A stretch of DNA of 11,559 nt from JARFVT01 sp036677425 (GTDB taxonomy: Bacteria; Pseudomonadota; Alphaproteobacteria; UBA8366; Aestuariispiraceae), in contig JARFVT010000006.1 of assembly GCA_036677425.1 (NCBI GenBank), positions 1 through 11,559 on the forward strand, read 5' to 3'. Position numbers and translations under genes: made by a program. Below the pieces are notes generated by a model. The model had not been told where the DNA came from. It did no database searches and was given only the letters and a program-made list of their open reading frames with translations. Below, piece by piece: positions 1-5,859 of this stretch (within the stretch, counting starts at the first letter, position 1; every line of letters begins with the position of its first letter).

Positions 1-1
1 A

Positions 2-289
2 AATGATGCCACCATGAGCGGACTTTCTCAATCTGATATAGCGCAAAAAAATGCTAAAACCCATCTAAACGCTGCTGAAGAATTAGAAGCCTTGGGCAAT
101 GCGGCAATGGACGAGCGCACCCAAGCGGCAATTAAAATAAAAGGTTTGGCCTTGATTGCAAAAGGCCAAGCACAAGCAAACCAATTATTAGCATCTTTAT
201 TACGGGTTAATTCTTCCATAGGCATAATGCTTGGTGGCGATGTATTTAGTGATATAGTTAAAGAAAAAAATAAGGAAATTGATAAATGA
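2..289 (+). CDS. C-terminal part of a probable VirB5/TrbJ-like T4SS protein (5' end outside window)
   Basis: The frame is open from base 2, and the first ATG (14-16) has no Shine-Dalgarno sequence ahead of it, so this is most likely the 3' end of a gene that starts upstream. The visible 95 residues are polar and Ala/Gln/Lys-rich. They look helical, with a stretch near the end (IAKGQAQANQLLASLL) that resembles the C-terminal helices of VirB5/TrbJ pilus-tip proteins. Position supports the call: the next recognisable plus-strand gene is virB6, and virB5-virB6 is the usual order. VirB5 proteins are secreted through the channel and sit at the pilus tip. The stop TGA overlaps an ATG (ATGA, 286-289), as expected for coupled translation of a following gene, but that frame does not look coding beyond its first few codons. 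The family assignment rests on context and composition, not on a diagnostic motif. Confidence 0.5.
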   Translation, partial: NDATMSGLSQSDIAQKNAKTHLNAAEELEALGNAAMDERTQAAIKIKGLALIAKGQAQANQLLASLLRVNSSIGIMLGGDVFSDIVKEKNKEIDK

Positions 290-321
290 CCTTATTTTTA
301 ACCATAACAACCATGATTAGT
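286..321 (+). other. Translationally coupled start with no convincing gene behind it
   Basis: An ATG at 286 overlaps the stop of the upstream gene (ATGA). It begins a hydrophobic stretch, MTLFLTITTMIS, that could be the first part of a signal peptide. The frame stays open to 864, but after about 12 codons it reads as the antisense shadow of the minus-strand ORF: it has no glutamate and only one aspartate in 192 codons, and is full of Phe, Ile and Ser. I read this as an orphaned 5' end, possibly the true start of the gene whose body now lies inverted at 322-852. Confidence 0.4.
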
Positions 322-912
322 TTATTGACTATTGCGCTTTTTCTTACTGGCCCGTCTTTTCTTTTCTATTGCAGTCGGCCTAGCCATATTTTTCTTAAAA
401 GATGTAAATCTTTTGGCAACGCTGGCTTCATCTCTGGCTTTACTATCTGGATGTCTCCAATCGGGATAATCGGTACAGCTTTTAGTAAAAATATTAGTTA
501 TAGCCATAATATTACAAACAATATCCCCGCTATTGTAATTCCACGGAAAATCAGGCGTGCCACCATAAGCATAAGTGCCATAAGCTTTACTCCATATTTT
601 ATATGCCAAAGCAAGGTCATAGCCTTTTTTAATCAATTCGGCATCGGGGCTATCTTGCAGATATTGGCGCGATTTTTTATGGTCAATAATATTGTTCCAT
701 TTTTCATATGCAAGGTCAAATTTATCCCATTCTCGATCAAAACTTTCAACTGTTTTAAGATTCTGCCACGCCCAAGTGGCATAGCTAAAATCATAAAAAT
801 TATGCTGACTATATTTTTTTGCCTCGGCCTGATTAGCCGTAAAAACAGATATAAGGATAATTAAGATGGCTAGCCCAACAACTCTTGGAACAACCCAACC
901 TGTAGGTTTCAC
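322..912 (-). CDS. Putative secreted protein on the minus strand, possibly an inverted fragment of an operon gene
   Basis: This is the only frame between 322 and 852 that looks like a real protein. It is rich in Trp, Tyr, Asp, Glu and Lys, has a hydrophobic leader ending in a signal-peptidase-like site (ISVFTANQAEA), two cysteines in the second half (IVCNIM and KSCTDY) and a very basic C-terminus (KKRRASKKKRNSQ). I do not recognise the family. The start is a problem. The only nearby option is a GTG at 910-912 with no ribosome-binding site, lying inside the virB6 coding region. The leader is also read from the antisense of the virB6 ribosome-binding site. The reading frame from 852 down to 322 may therefore have lost its own start. 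An in-frame join to the plus-strand ATG at 286 would be restored if 322-852 were flipped (see findings). Coding is likely; expression in the present orientation is doubtful. Confidence 0.5.
   Translation of the reverse strand: MKPTGWVVPRVVGLAILIILISVFTANQAEAKKYSQHNFYDFSYATWAWQNLKTVESFDREWDKFDLAYEKWNNIIDHKKSRQYLQDSPDAELIKKGYDLALAYKIWSKAYGTYAYGGTPDFPWNYNSGDIVCNIMAITNIFTKSCTDYPDWRHPDSKARDEASVAKRFTSFKKNMARPTAIEKKRRASKKKRNSQ
852..865 (+). promoter_or_regulatory. Ribosome-binding block before virB6
   Basis: The 13-base block TAAGGATAATTAA, followed by G, directly precedes the virB6 ATG. The same 13 bases, followed by A, precede ssb (4361-4374), and a close variant, TAAGGAGAATTAAA, precedes the 760-residue gene. 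The purine-rich AAGGA is the Shine-Dalgarno element, about 8 bases from the start. Recurrence of the whole block fixes the start codons of these genes and supports a shared, ordered operon layout. Confidence 0.75.
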
Positions 913-2002
913 AGCAGAGATTGTTAAACAATATATTACATTTGCCCAAGATTTCACAGCTGATTTATCGGTGGCACTAATGCCCGGTATTAGAATATTA
1001 TTTGTGTCATTAATTGGTATTTGGGTTATTATTGAGGCCATTAAAATACTCCTAGGGATAAAAAAGATTGAAGATTTTCCACGTGAATTTTTCTTCCTCA
1101 TTATAGCATCAATGCTCTTATCAAATCAAGGCGATAATCTGATAAACTATATATATACTGCGGCTTTGAATATCACTGGTTCGGTCGCTGGTGTCGTTTT
1201 AAATATTGGTTCAAATAGTAATGGACCTGCAAATATTAACGGCTTAAGTGGCATGGCAGATTTAGTAGGCGCAGCCGAAAAAGCAATTATGACGATAATA
1301 ACTTTAGCAGGAACAATTGCCGCAAGCTGGGGTCTTAGCAATAATCTGGCACTTTTATATGCTTTAATTTTAGCGATACCATATTTTATAATATTATTGG
1401 TTTATTTTTCTCAAGTTGTGATTTCTATTTTTCGAGTAATCATGCTGGCTACTTTATCGCCGTTTTTAATGCTTGCCTTTGGCTTCGGTTGGGGGCGCGG
1501 CATGGCAATGAAGGCGATCAAAACTTTAATCGCAACAATCATGGTTTTATTTGGTTCGACCGCTGCACTCGCAATAATTTTATATGGTGTAACAAGCCTT
1601 GGAATTGGTCAAACAGGTGGCATGGATGTAAATGATGTTTCATACACAAATGCAAAATTTGTATTAGCCGTTGCTCTAGGCTGGCTTGGCACGGCTTTCA
1701 TGGCAGAAGCCACAGGCATAGCAAATTCCATCACAGAATCAGCATTAACCAACACCGCAGCAGCAATAATTACAGCGGCTGGAGCAGCCACTGGCTATGC
1801 AATTCTCACTAAAACAAAAGGTGCTGGGGGCGGTGTAGCTAAATATGGAGCTAAAAAAGTTTGGGGTACAACTAAATTTGCAGGGTCTAAATCTTTGGAT
1901 GCTGGAATCGGTGCAACTAAATTTGCAGGGTCTAAAACGTTAAATTATTTACGTGGTACTATTCCAAATTACAAAAACGCTGGCTTAGATAAAGCCGTTT
2001 AA
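866..2002 (+). CDS. virB6: VirB6/TrbL-family inner-membrane T4SS channel protein
   Basis: A 378-residue polytopic protein. Hydrophobic segments lie at roughly residues 38-64 (LFVSLIGIWVIIEAIKIL), 74-86, 135-225 (several segments, including YALILAIPYFIILLVYF and the conserved-looking LATLSPFLMLAFGFGWGRG) and 225-300. This is the pattern of VirB6/TrbL, the inner-membrane component that contacts transferring DNA and supports pilus assembly. Length and position, just before a virB7-type lipoprotein, fit. The start is set by the ribosome-binding block at 852-865. The Gly/Ala/Lys-rich tail (residues 310-378) carries a short internal duplication, TKFAGSK twice, 15 residues apart, which is explained by a direct DNA repeat. 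Family-level confidence is high from topology and context; VirB6 proteins diverge strongly in sequence. Confidence 0.9.
   Translation: MASPTTLGTTQPVGFTAEIVKQYITFAQDFTADLSVALMPGIRILFVSLIGIWVIIEAIKILLGIKKIEDFPREFFFLIIASMLLSNQGDNLINYIYTAALNITGSVAGVVLNIGSNSNGPANINGLSGMADLVGAAEKAIMTIITLAGTIAASWGLSNNLALLYALILAIPYFIILLVYFSQVVISIFRVIMLATLSPFLMLAFGFGWGRGMAMKAIKTLIATIMVLFGSTAALAIILYGVTSLGIGQTGGMDVNDVSYTNAKFVLAVALGWLGTAFMAEATGIANSITESALTNTAAAIITAAGAATGYAILTKTKGAGGGVAKYGAKKVWGTTKFAGSKSLDAGIGATKFAGSKTLNYLRGTIPNYKNAGLDKAV
1869..1936 (+). repeat. 23-bp direct repeat (45-bp period) in the 3' end of virB6
   Basis: CAACTAAATTTGCAGGGTCT plus AAA occurs at 1869-1891 and again, identically, at 1914-1936. The 45-base offset is exactly 15 codons, so the frame is kept and the protein gains a second TKFAGSK segment. 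Exact identity at DNA level, including third codon positions, points to a recent tandem duplication in the cytoplasmic or periplasmic tail rather than an old protein repeat. Confidence 0.95.
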
Positions 2003-2018
2003 TTTAAAGGAAAAAAAC

Positions 2019-2183
2019 ATGAAAAAAATAACATTAATATCAATATTTATCATCATTATTCTAGGCGGTTGTTCATCGGTAGAAATGCCAGAAAATGATG
2101 CAACTGGTGCTGATGAAATGCGACTTAGCCCATGCGCCTGCGTAAAATTGGACTATCAATTTAAAAATTATCAAACGCTTTAA
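2019..2183 (+). CDS. virB7: VirB7-like small lipoprotein
   Basis: This 54-residue protein starts with Lys-Lys and a strongly hydrophobic signal (ITLISIFIIIILGGC) ending in a lipobox, LGGC, with the lipidated cysteine at residue 18. The mature part is only about 37 residues and ends with an SPCAC motif and a Tyr/Gln-rich tail. VirB7 is a lipoprotein of the T4SS outer-membrane core that binds VirB9, in Agrobacterium by a disulfide. The cysteines at residues 39 and 41 could play that part here. It sits 16 bases after virB6, with AAAGGA ahead of the ATG. Small size, lipobox and position between virB6 and virB8 make VirB7 the best call; the sequence itself is too short for firm homology. Confidence 0.82.
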   Translation: MKKITLISIFIIIILGGCSSVEMPENDATGADEMRLSPCACVKLDYQFKNYQTL

Positions 2184-2220
2184 TATTCAAAAATTATAAT
2201 AAATAATTGGGAGTAAAATA

Positions 2221-2466
2221 ATGAGTGAAGAAATAAATCAAACTGGTGAACGGCTTAAAGCTTTTATCGAGCGGGTCGAGCGCATGGAAGAAGAAAAAGC
2301 CATCTTGGCGGAAGATATTAAAGAAATTTTTTCAGAGGCTAAAGGCGAAGGATTTGATGTTAAAACAATTCGTCAGATTATTAAAATTCGCAAGATGGAC
2401 GCTGCCGATAGGCAGGAAGCCGAGGCCATATTAGAAACATATTTGGACGCTTTAGGAATTAAATAA
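2221..2466 (+). CDS. GapR-like (DUF2312) nucleoid-associated DNA-binding protein
   Basis: This 81-residue protein matches GapR from memory of the family along nearly its full length: an N-terminal coiled coil (RLKAFIERVERMEEEKAIL), then DIKEIFSEAKGEGFDVKTIR, then a basic stretch IIKIRKMD and a C-terminal AILETYLDALG. GapR is an alphaproteobacterial nucleoid protein that forms oligomeric clamps on AT-rich, overtwisted DNA and stimulates type II topoisomerases. Lys/Arg residues in the VKTIRQIIKIRK segment are likely DNA contacts. It has a good ribosome-binding site (GGGAG), and its stop overlaps the virB8 start (TAATG), so the two are probably translated together. A chromosome-organising protein is not a T4SS component. 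It may silence or organise the AT-rich element, or manage supercoiling during transfer. Function here is inferred. Confidence 0.93.
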   Translation: MSEEINQTGERLKAFIERVERMEEEKAILAEDIKEIFSEAKGEGFDVKTIRQIIKIRKMDAADRQEAEAILETYLDALGIK

Positions 2467-3185
2467 TGTTTTCTAAAAATAATAAATATCAACCAATCAC
2501 AGCCGATTTAATGAAGCATGATGGTTTTAGATCACAAGACCCATTTTCTTTTGCAATAGCGCATCGCAGGCTTGCTTGGTTATTAAGAATATCCGCCGCT
2601 ATAAATATTGTTTTGGCTCTGGCCTTTACAGTTTCAATTTCTGCATTTTCTAGTTTATTGCCGTTAAAAGAGGTACGTTTTGCATTTTTAAAAACGGATC
2701 AAGCCGATAATCGCGTTTATCAAATTGAGCCAATCAGCAAAGATATGGACGGCTTCCAATTGTTTTTGGAACAAAAAGCCAGACGTTATGTCCGCCTCAT
2801 GCTTGAAATAGATAGTGTTACGCAGGGTATTAGATTTCAAGAAGCTTTCGCCATGACCGACAATGTTTTTTACAAGCGATTTAGACGCGAACGCATCGAA
2901 AGCAACGAGATTACTAAGGCGATAAAATCTGGCATTACCCGCTCAATCACGATTGAAAGCGTTGATATGATTGAAATCAATAGCCCTAATTATAAATTTG
3001 CGGTTGATTTCATACAAACCGATAAGCGTGGGGGCAATCTTGTTGAGCGAAAATACGCCCGGGCATATTTAACCATGACCACGAGACCACAAGAGGTCAA
3101 ACAAAATGCCGAGATTGAAAATCCATTAGGCATAATTGTTTTGGACATGATCTTAAAAGAAAAGAGAAATACAAATGTCAAATAA
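2466..3185 (+). CDS. virB8: VirB8-family inner-membrane T4SS scaffold protein
   Basis: A 239-residue bitopic protein with a short cytoplasmic N-terminus, one membrane segment at about residues 42-66 (ISAAINIVLALAFTVSISAF) and a periplasmic domain. The start of that domain contains the typical VYQIEPIS stretch, and its end carries the conserved NPLG motif (residues 219-222, in ENPLGI). VirB8 nucleates assembly by contacting VirB6, VirB9 and VirB10 in the periplasm. Its length is usual for the family. The ATG overlaps the gapR-like stop by one base, and its 3' end overlaps a 31-codon ORF. Confidence 0.94.
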   Translation: MFSKNNKYQPITADLMKHDGFRSQDPFSFAIAHRRLAWLLRISAAINIVLALAFTVSISAFSSLLPLKEVRFAFLKTDQADNRVYQIEPISKDMDGFQLFLEQKARRYVRLMLEIDSVTQGIRFQEAFAMTDNVFYKRFRRERIESNEITKAIKSGITRSITIESVDMIEINSPNYKFAVDFIQTDKRGGNLVERKYARAYLTMTTRPQEVKQNAEIENPLGIIVLDMILKEKRNTNVK

Positions 3186-3270
3186 TCAAAAATATTTAAA
3201 AATTAATAACAACAGTTTCAGCATAGACAATTTCAATAATGGGTTTTTTCCTTTCCCCCAGAAACTTTGA
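3175..3270 (+). CDS. Tiny 31-residue ORF bridging virB8 and virB9
   Basis: An ATG 11 bases inside the end of virB8 opens a 31-codon frame, rich in Asn, Phe and Lys, that stops at 3268-3270, where the virB9 frame offers its first start-like codon (TTG 3267-3269). No domain is recognisable, and the only purine-rich element upstream (AAAAGAAAAGAGAAA) is weak. The frame ends GGG TTT TTT CCT. A -1 shift on the T6 run (3244-3249) would carry a ribosome into the virB9 frame without meeting a stop. It may be a coupling peptide, a mis-split virB9 start or noise. Confidence 0.35.
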   Translation: MSNNQKYLKINNNSFSIDNFNNGFFPFPQKL

Positions 3271-4352
3271 AATTGGCTAAGCTGGATAGTGCGGTGGGTT
3301 TCCCAAATACCCGCCGCACATCTAATTCGTTAATTACCCTGGTAAAGTTAATTATAATATCAATGGCTTTAATTGCATCAATTGCGTTTGCGCCAATCAC
3401 GGCAATGGCACAAACGGCAATTGCAACGCCTAATCAAGCGGGCAATCAAAATTATCAGCCACAAAATTCACCAATGCCAGTGGCACAATCGACAATTGAC
3501 CAAACACAAGATCATATCGAAGGCAATTATACGCCAATGACAAGGGTTGCAGCAGGCGGTCAAATCCAATCGGCATGGGACGAGGTCGATATAACTGCGG
3601 CACAATTTAGCTATGAAATGTGCCAAAATTGTACCTATAAAGTGCTTACCAGGGAATATATGGTAACGGTGATTGAATTACCCGAAAATGAAGTGATTAA
3701 CGCTTATGATATTGGTCAAGCGGCGGCATTTGTCATTACCAAACCAGAAAAAAATAAATTGGCAATAAGACCAAATGGTTTTGGTATGGATAGTAATTTA
3801 ATTATCTATGGTCAAGATGGGCGGCATTATTCATTTTATTTACGTGCAGAGGGCGTTAATTCAAACAATATCCCCGATTTTGTCATTAAGATTGATGGCA
3901 AAATACCCGCTAAAATAACTGAAAATAGCGTTAAATTTGATAATGCTAATGATAATAATAAATCAAACCATAGCAATAGCCCTAAATTATCAATCAAAGA
4001 TATTGATAATATTAAGCCGCCTTCTAAAAAAACTAATATTGGTGATTTTGTAACAGAAATTCCATTTGATCCTGATAAATTACATGGTTGGGATGATTAC
4101 GAAATCTGGGGCGATGGCTGGCCTAAAAACTGGATGCCAGAGGTTATATTTAGAGACGAAGTCATGACTTATATCAGATTTGGTAATAACTATGCACATT
4201 TGGAATTACCGACCGCATATGTGGTTATTGATGACATTGACGAGAATGTTAATACAAGAATTTCAGGCACGACATTCATCATTGAAAGCACCAATGGCTT
4301 GATCACCTTAAAATCTGGTGAGAAATATCTTTGCATTAAATTTAAAGCTTAA
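3267..4352 (+). CDS. virB9: VirB9-family outer-membrane core protein (start uncertain)
   Basis: Numbered from the TTG at 3267, the protein has 361 residues, with a signal-peptide core at about 25-47 (LVKLIIISMALIASIAFAPI) and a cleavage site near AMA-Q48. The N-terminal domain (about 115-210) has the VirB9/CagX features YKVLTREYMVTVIELPENEV and NLIIYGQDGRHYSFYLR. An Asn/Lys-rich linker follows (about 220-258), then the C-terminal VirB7-binding beta domain (about 275-360) with PEVIFRDEVMTYIRF and a final LKSGEKYLCIKF. VirB9 forms the outer-membrane ring with VirB7 and VirB10. Cys119, Cys122 and Cys356 could form disulfides, including one with VirB7. No ATG gives a sound start: TTG 3267 and GTG 3294 lack good ribosome sites, and ATG 3363 (codon 33) removes the basic n-region. 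GTG 3294 lies inside a hairpin stem. Confidence 0.9.
   Translation: MKLAKLDSAVGFPNTRRTSNSLITLVKLIIISMALIASIAFAPITAMAQTAIATPNQAGNQNYQPQNSPMPVAQSTIDQTQDHIEGNYTPMTRVAAGGQIQSAWDEVDITAAQFSYEMCQNCTYKVLTREYMVTVIELPENEVINAYDIGQAAAFVITKPEKNKLAIRPNGFGMDSNLIIYGQDGRHYSFYLRAEGVNSNNIPDFVIKIDGKIPAKITENSVKFDNANDNNKSNHSNSPKLSIKDIDNIKPPSKKTNIGDFVTEIPFDPDKLHGWDDYEIWGDGWPKNWMPEVIFRDEVMTYIRFGNNYAHLELPTAYVVIDDIDENVNTRISGTTFIIESTNGLITLKSGEKYLCIKFKA
3289..3319 (+). promoter_or_regulatory. Strong hairpin over the virB9 start region
   Basis: GTGCGGTGGGT (3289-3299) and ACCCGCCGCAC (3309-3319) pair over 11 bases with one G-U wobble, around the 9-base loop TTCCCAAAT. It is far more GC-rich than its surroundings. The left arm contains the GTG at 3294-3296, one candidate virB9 start. 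No T-run follows, so it is not a standard terminator. It could gate translation, stabilise the message or bind a protein. Confidence 0.7.
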
Positions 4353-4360
4353 TTTATTAA

Positions 4361-4374
4361 TAAGGATAATTAAA
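4361..4374 (+). promoter_or_regulatory. Ribosome-binding block before ssb
   Basis: TAAGGATAATTAAA immediately precedes the ssb ATG at 4375. Its first 13 bases equal the block before virB6 (852-864). It selects 4375 rather than an earlier in-frame ATG at 4318 that lies inside virB9. Confidence 0.75.
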
Positions 4375-4746
4375 ATGAACAGAGTAACATTAATCGGCCA
4401 TCTTGGTAATGATCCTGAAATTAACTATACAAATAATGATGATATGGTTGCTAATTTCAGGTTAGCCACCAAGATCACTTGGAATAACGATCAGGGCGTT
4501 AAGCAAGAACGTACAGAATGGCATCAAATTACTTGTTTCAAGGGTTTTGCATCAAGAGCAAAAAATTATTAAAAAAAAGGTAGCCGCGTTTTTATTGAAG
4601 GCACGTTAAGAACTGAACAATGGCTTAAAAATGATGAAAAACATTTTAGCACTAAAATTATATTGCAAGGCAATCAGGGGCAAATAATATTTTTATCGCC
4701 AGCTAATAAAGATAAAAATGATGAAGATATTGGCAATGACAAATGA
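4375..4746 (+). pseudogene. ssb: Single-stranded DNA-binding protein gene interrupted by one in-frame TAA
   Basis: The start, MNRVTLIGHLGNDPEI, is the classic bacterial SSB opening, followed by the OB-fold elements NFRLAT, TEWHQITCF and, after the break, KKGSRVFIEGTLRTEQW. SSB coats single-stranded DNA during replication and, on conjugative elements, protects the incoming strand. Codon 66 is TAA (4570-4572), exactly where family members have Leu in the Y-L-K-K-G motif. TTA to TAA is a single base change beside an A8 run, and the frame then continues cleanly for 57 codons to TGA 4744-4746. The encoded tail is acidic (DKNDEDIGNDK) but lacks the usual terminal Pro-Phe. As written, only a 65-residue half OB-fold would be made. 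Recent nonsense mutation is the simplest reading; sequencing error, readthrough or suppression are alternatives. Confidence 0.88.
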
Positions 4747-5858
4747 CCGCCTTTTGCGAAGCAGTAATTGCATTAGGCCTTAGCTTTGGCGGTTTTTGTG
4801 TTGATGATAATGTTACTAAAATGACATTGCCGATCGAAGATCAAAAACTTTGGGATCATATGAAGCCAGAGCCAGTTAAGCCAAAGCCAGAACCAGCAAA
4901 AACATCACCCCAATTTCCAACGGTAGTAATAAAACATGAATATCCACCAGAAAAAAAACAGGAAAAAATAGAAACGCCACCACCGATTGCACCGCCTGCG
5001 CCACCGCCAGAAGTAAAAATCAAACAAATAAATCCATATGAAATATGGTCGCAGCAATTGCAACAATCAAGACATAATATGCCTGTTTATCGCAATAATT
5101 ATACTAATATTGATATTGCAATTGAGGATAAAAGCTTAAAATTAGCCGCATTAAATATGGATAGTAATTTTAATTCTAATAAATTGCAAAAACCTGATGA
5201 GGTTGAAAAATATCAAACCGAAGGCAGATATTCCAGCCAGCCAGTTGATAATTCAAGGATCATTGGTCAAGACCGTTTTATCACTGGTATTTTAGAAACT
5301 GGCATTAACAGCCAGTTAAATTCTGCGGAGGGCGGTAATATTATCATTCAAACCGCGAGAAATATTTTTGGTTATCACGGCAGGAATGTTTTAATTCCGA
5401 AAGGTTCAAGGTTAATTTGTCAATATGAAAGCCCTAAAGATCAGGGCAGTAGCAGGTTAGCAATAAAATGTGATCGCATTTTAATGGCTGGTTATCGAGC
5501 AGAAATCATCAAATTAAATTCACCAATCGGCGATATACAAGGTCGCGCAGGTATAAATGGCACGGTTTATAACCGTTATGGTGAAAAATACGGCATGGCA
5601 TTTTTAATGGCTGCAATATCTGCGACAATTCGCGGTGCGTCCGCTGGTGCAGCAAGTGGCAAGGATGATAAAAGCGATCTTAAGGCAATTTTAAATGAGG
5701 GTTCGGAAGAATTATCAGCAAAATTAGGCGAGATTACCGCCAGTATTTTAGAACAAACCGTTAATTTAGCACCAGTTGTAACGCTCGCCCAAGGCACAAG
5801 ATTACAAATTAGATTAACCCATGACTGGTATATCACACCAATGAATAAGGAGAATTAA
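4743..5858 (+). CDS. virB10: VirB10/TrbI-family protein linking inner and outer membranes
   Basis: A 371-residue protein. Only a short hydrophobic stretch near the N-terminus (residues 4-18, FCEAVIALGLSFGGF) could serve as the membrane anchor. A Pro/Lys-rich periplasmic linker follows (about 40-95, with PEPVKPKPEP and PPPIAPPAPPPE), then a poorly conserved stretch, then the TrbI domain (about 175-370). Its landmarks are GILETGINSQL, VLIPKGSRLICQY, SPIGDIQGRAGINGTVYNRYG and the hydrophobic GMAFLMAAISATIRGASAG region that corresponds to the helices forming the outer-membrane pore. VirB10 spans the envelope and relays ATP-driven signals from VirB11 and VirD4 to open the pore. The usual N-terminal cytoplasmic tail is almost absent. 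The ATG overlaps the ssb stop (ATGA), so its translation may depend on ribosomes that now stop early in ssb. Confidence 0.95.
   Translation: MTAFCEAVIALGLSFGGFCVDDNVTKMTLPIEDQKLWDHMKPEPVKPKPEPAKTSPQFPTVVIKHEYPPEKKQEKIETPPPIAPPAPPPEVKIKQINPYEIWSQQLQQSRHNMPVYRNNYTNIDIAIEDKSLKLAALNMDSNFNSNKLQKPDEVEKYQTEGRYSSQPVDNSRIIGQDRFITGILETGINSQLNSAEGGNIIIQTARNIFGYHGRNVLIPKGSRLICQYESPKDQGSSRLAIKCDRILMAGYRAEIIKLNSPIGDIQGRAGINGTVYNRYGEKYGMAFLMAAISATIRGASAGAASGKDDKSDLKAILNEGSEELSAKLGEITASILEQTVNLAPVVTLAQGTRLQIRLTHDWYITPMNKEN
5847..5852 (+). promoter_or_regulatory. Shine-Dalgarno site for the 760-residue gene
   Basis: AAGGAG, seven bases before the ATG at 5860, lies inside the last codons of virB10. The wider block TAAGGAGAATTAAA (5846-5859) differs by one base from the one before ssb. 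Confidence 0.75.
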
Positions 5859-5859
5859 A

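Noticed and set aside
327..472. A hydrophobic plus-strand frame (FFLLARLFFSIAVGLAIFF...) that could be a small membrane protein
   Set aside because: It has no start codon with a ribosome site, and its hydrophobicity follows from being antisense to the Lys/Arg-rich C-terminus of the minus-strand ORF.
286..864. A 192-codon open plus-strand frame fitting neatly between virB5-like and virB6
   Set aside because: It has no glutamate and one aspartate, and is dominated by Phe, Ile and Ser, as expected for the antisense of a charged, Lys-rich minus-strand protein. Only its first codons may be meaningful.
2172..2200. TATAAT at 2195-2200 as a -10 promoter element for the gapR-like gene
   Set aside because: No acceptable -35 element at 16-18 bases upstream, and such hexamers are common in AT-rich DNA.
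4570..4572. Stop-codon reassignment explaining the TAA inside ssb
   Set aside because: TAA ends many genes here (virB6, virB7, gapR-like, virB8, virB9, virB10, virB11) and appears inside no other recognised frame.
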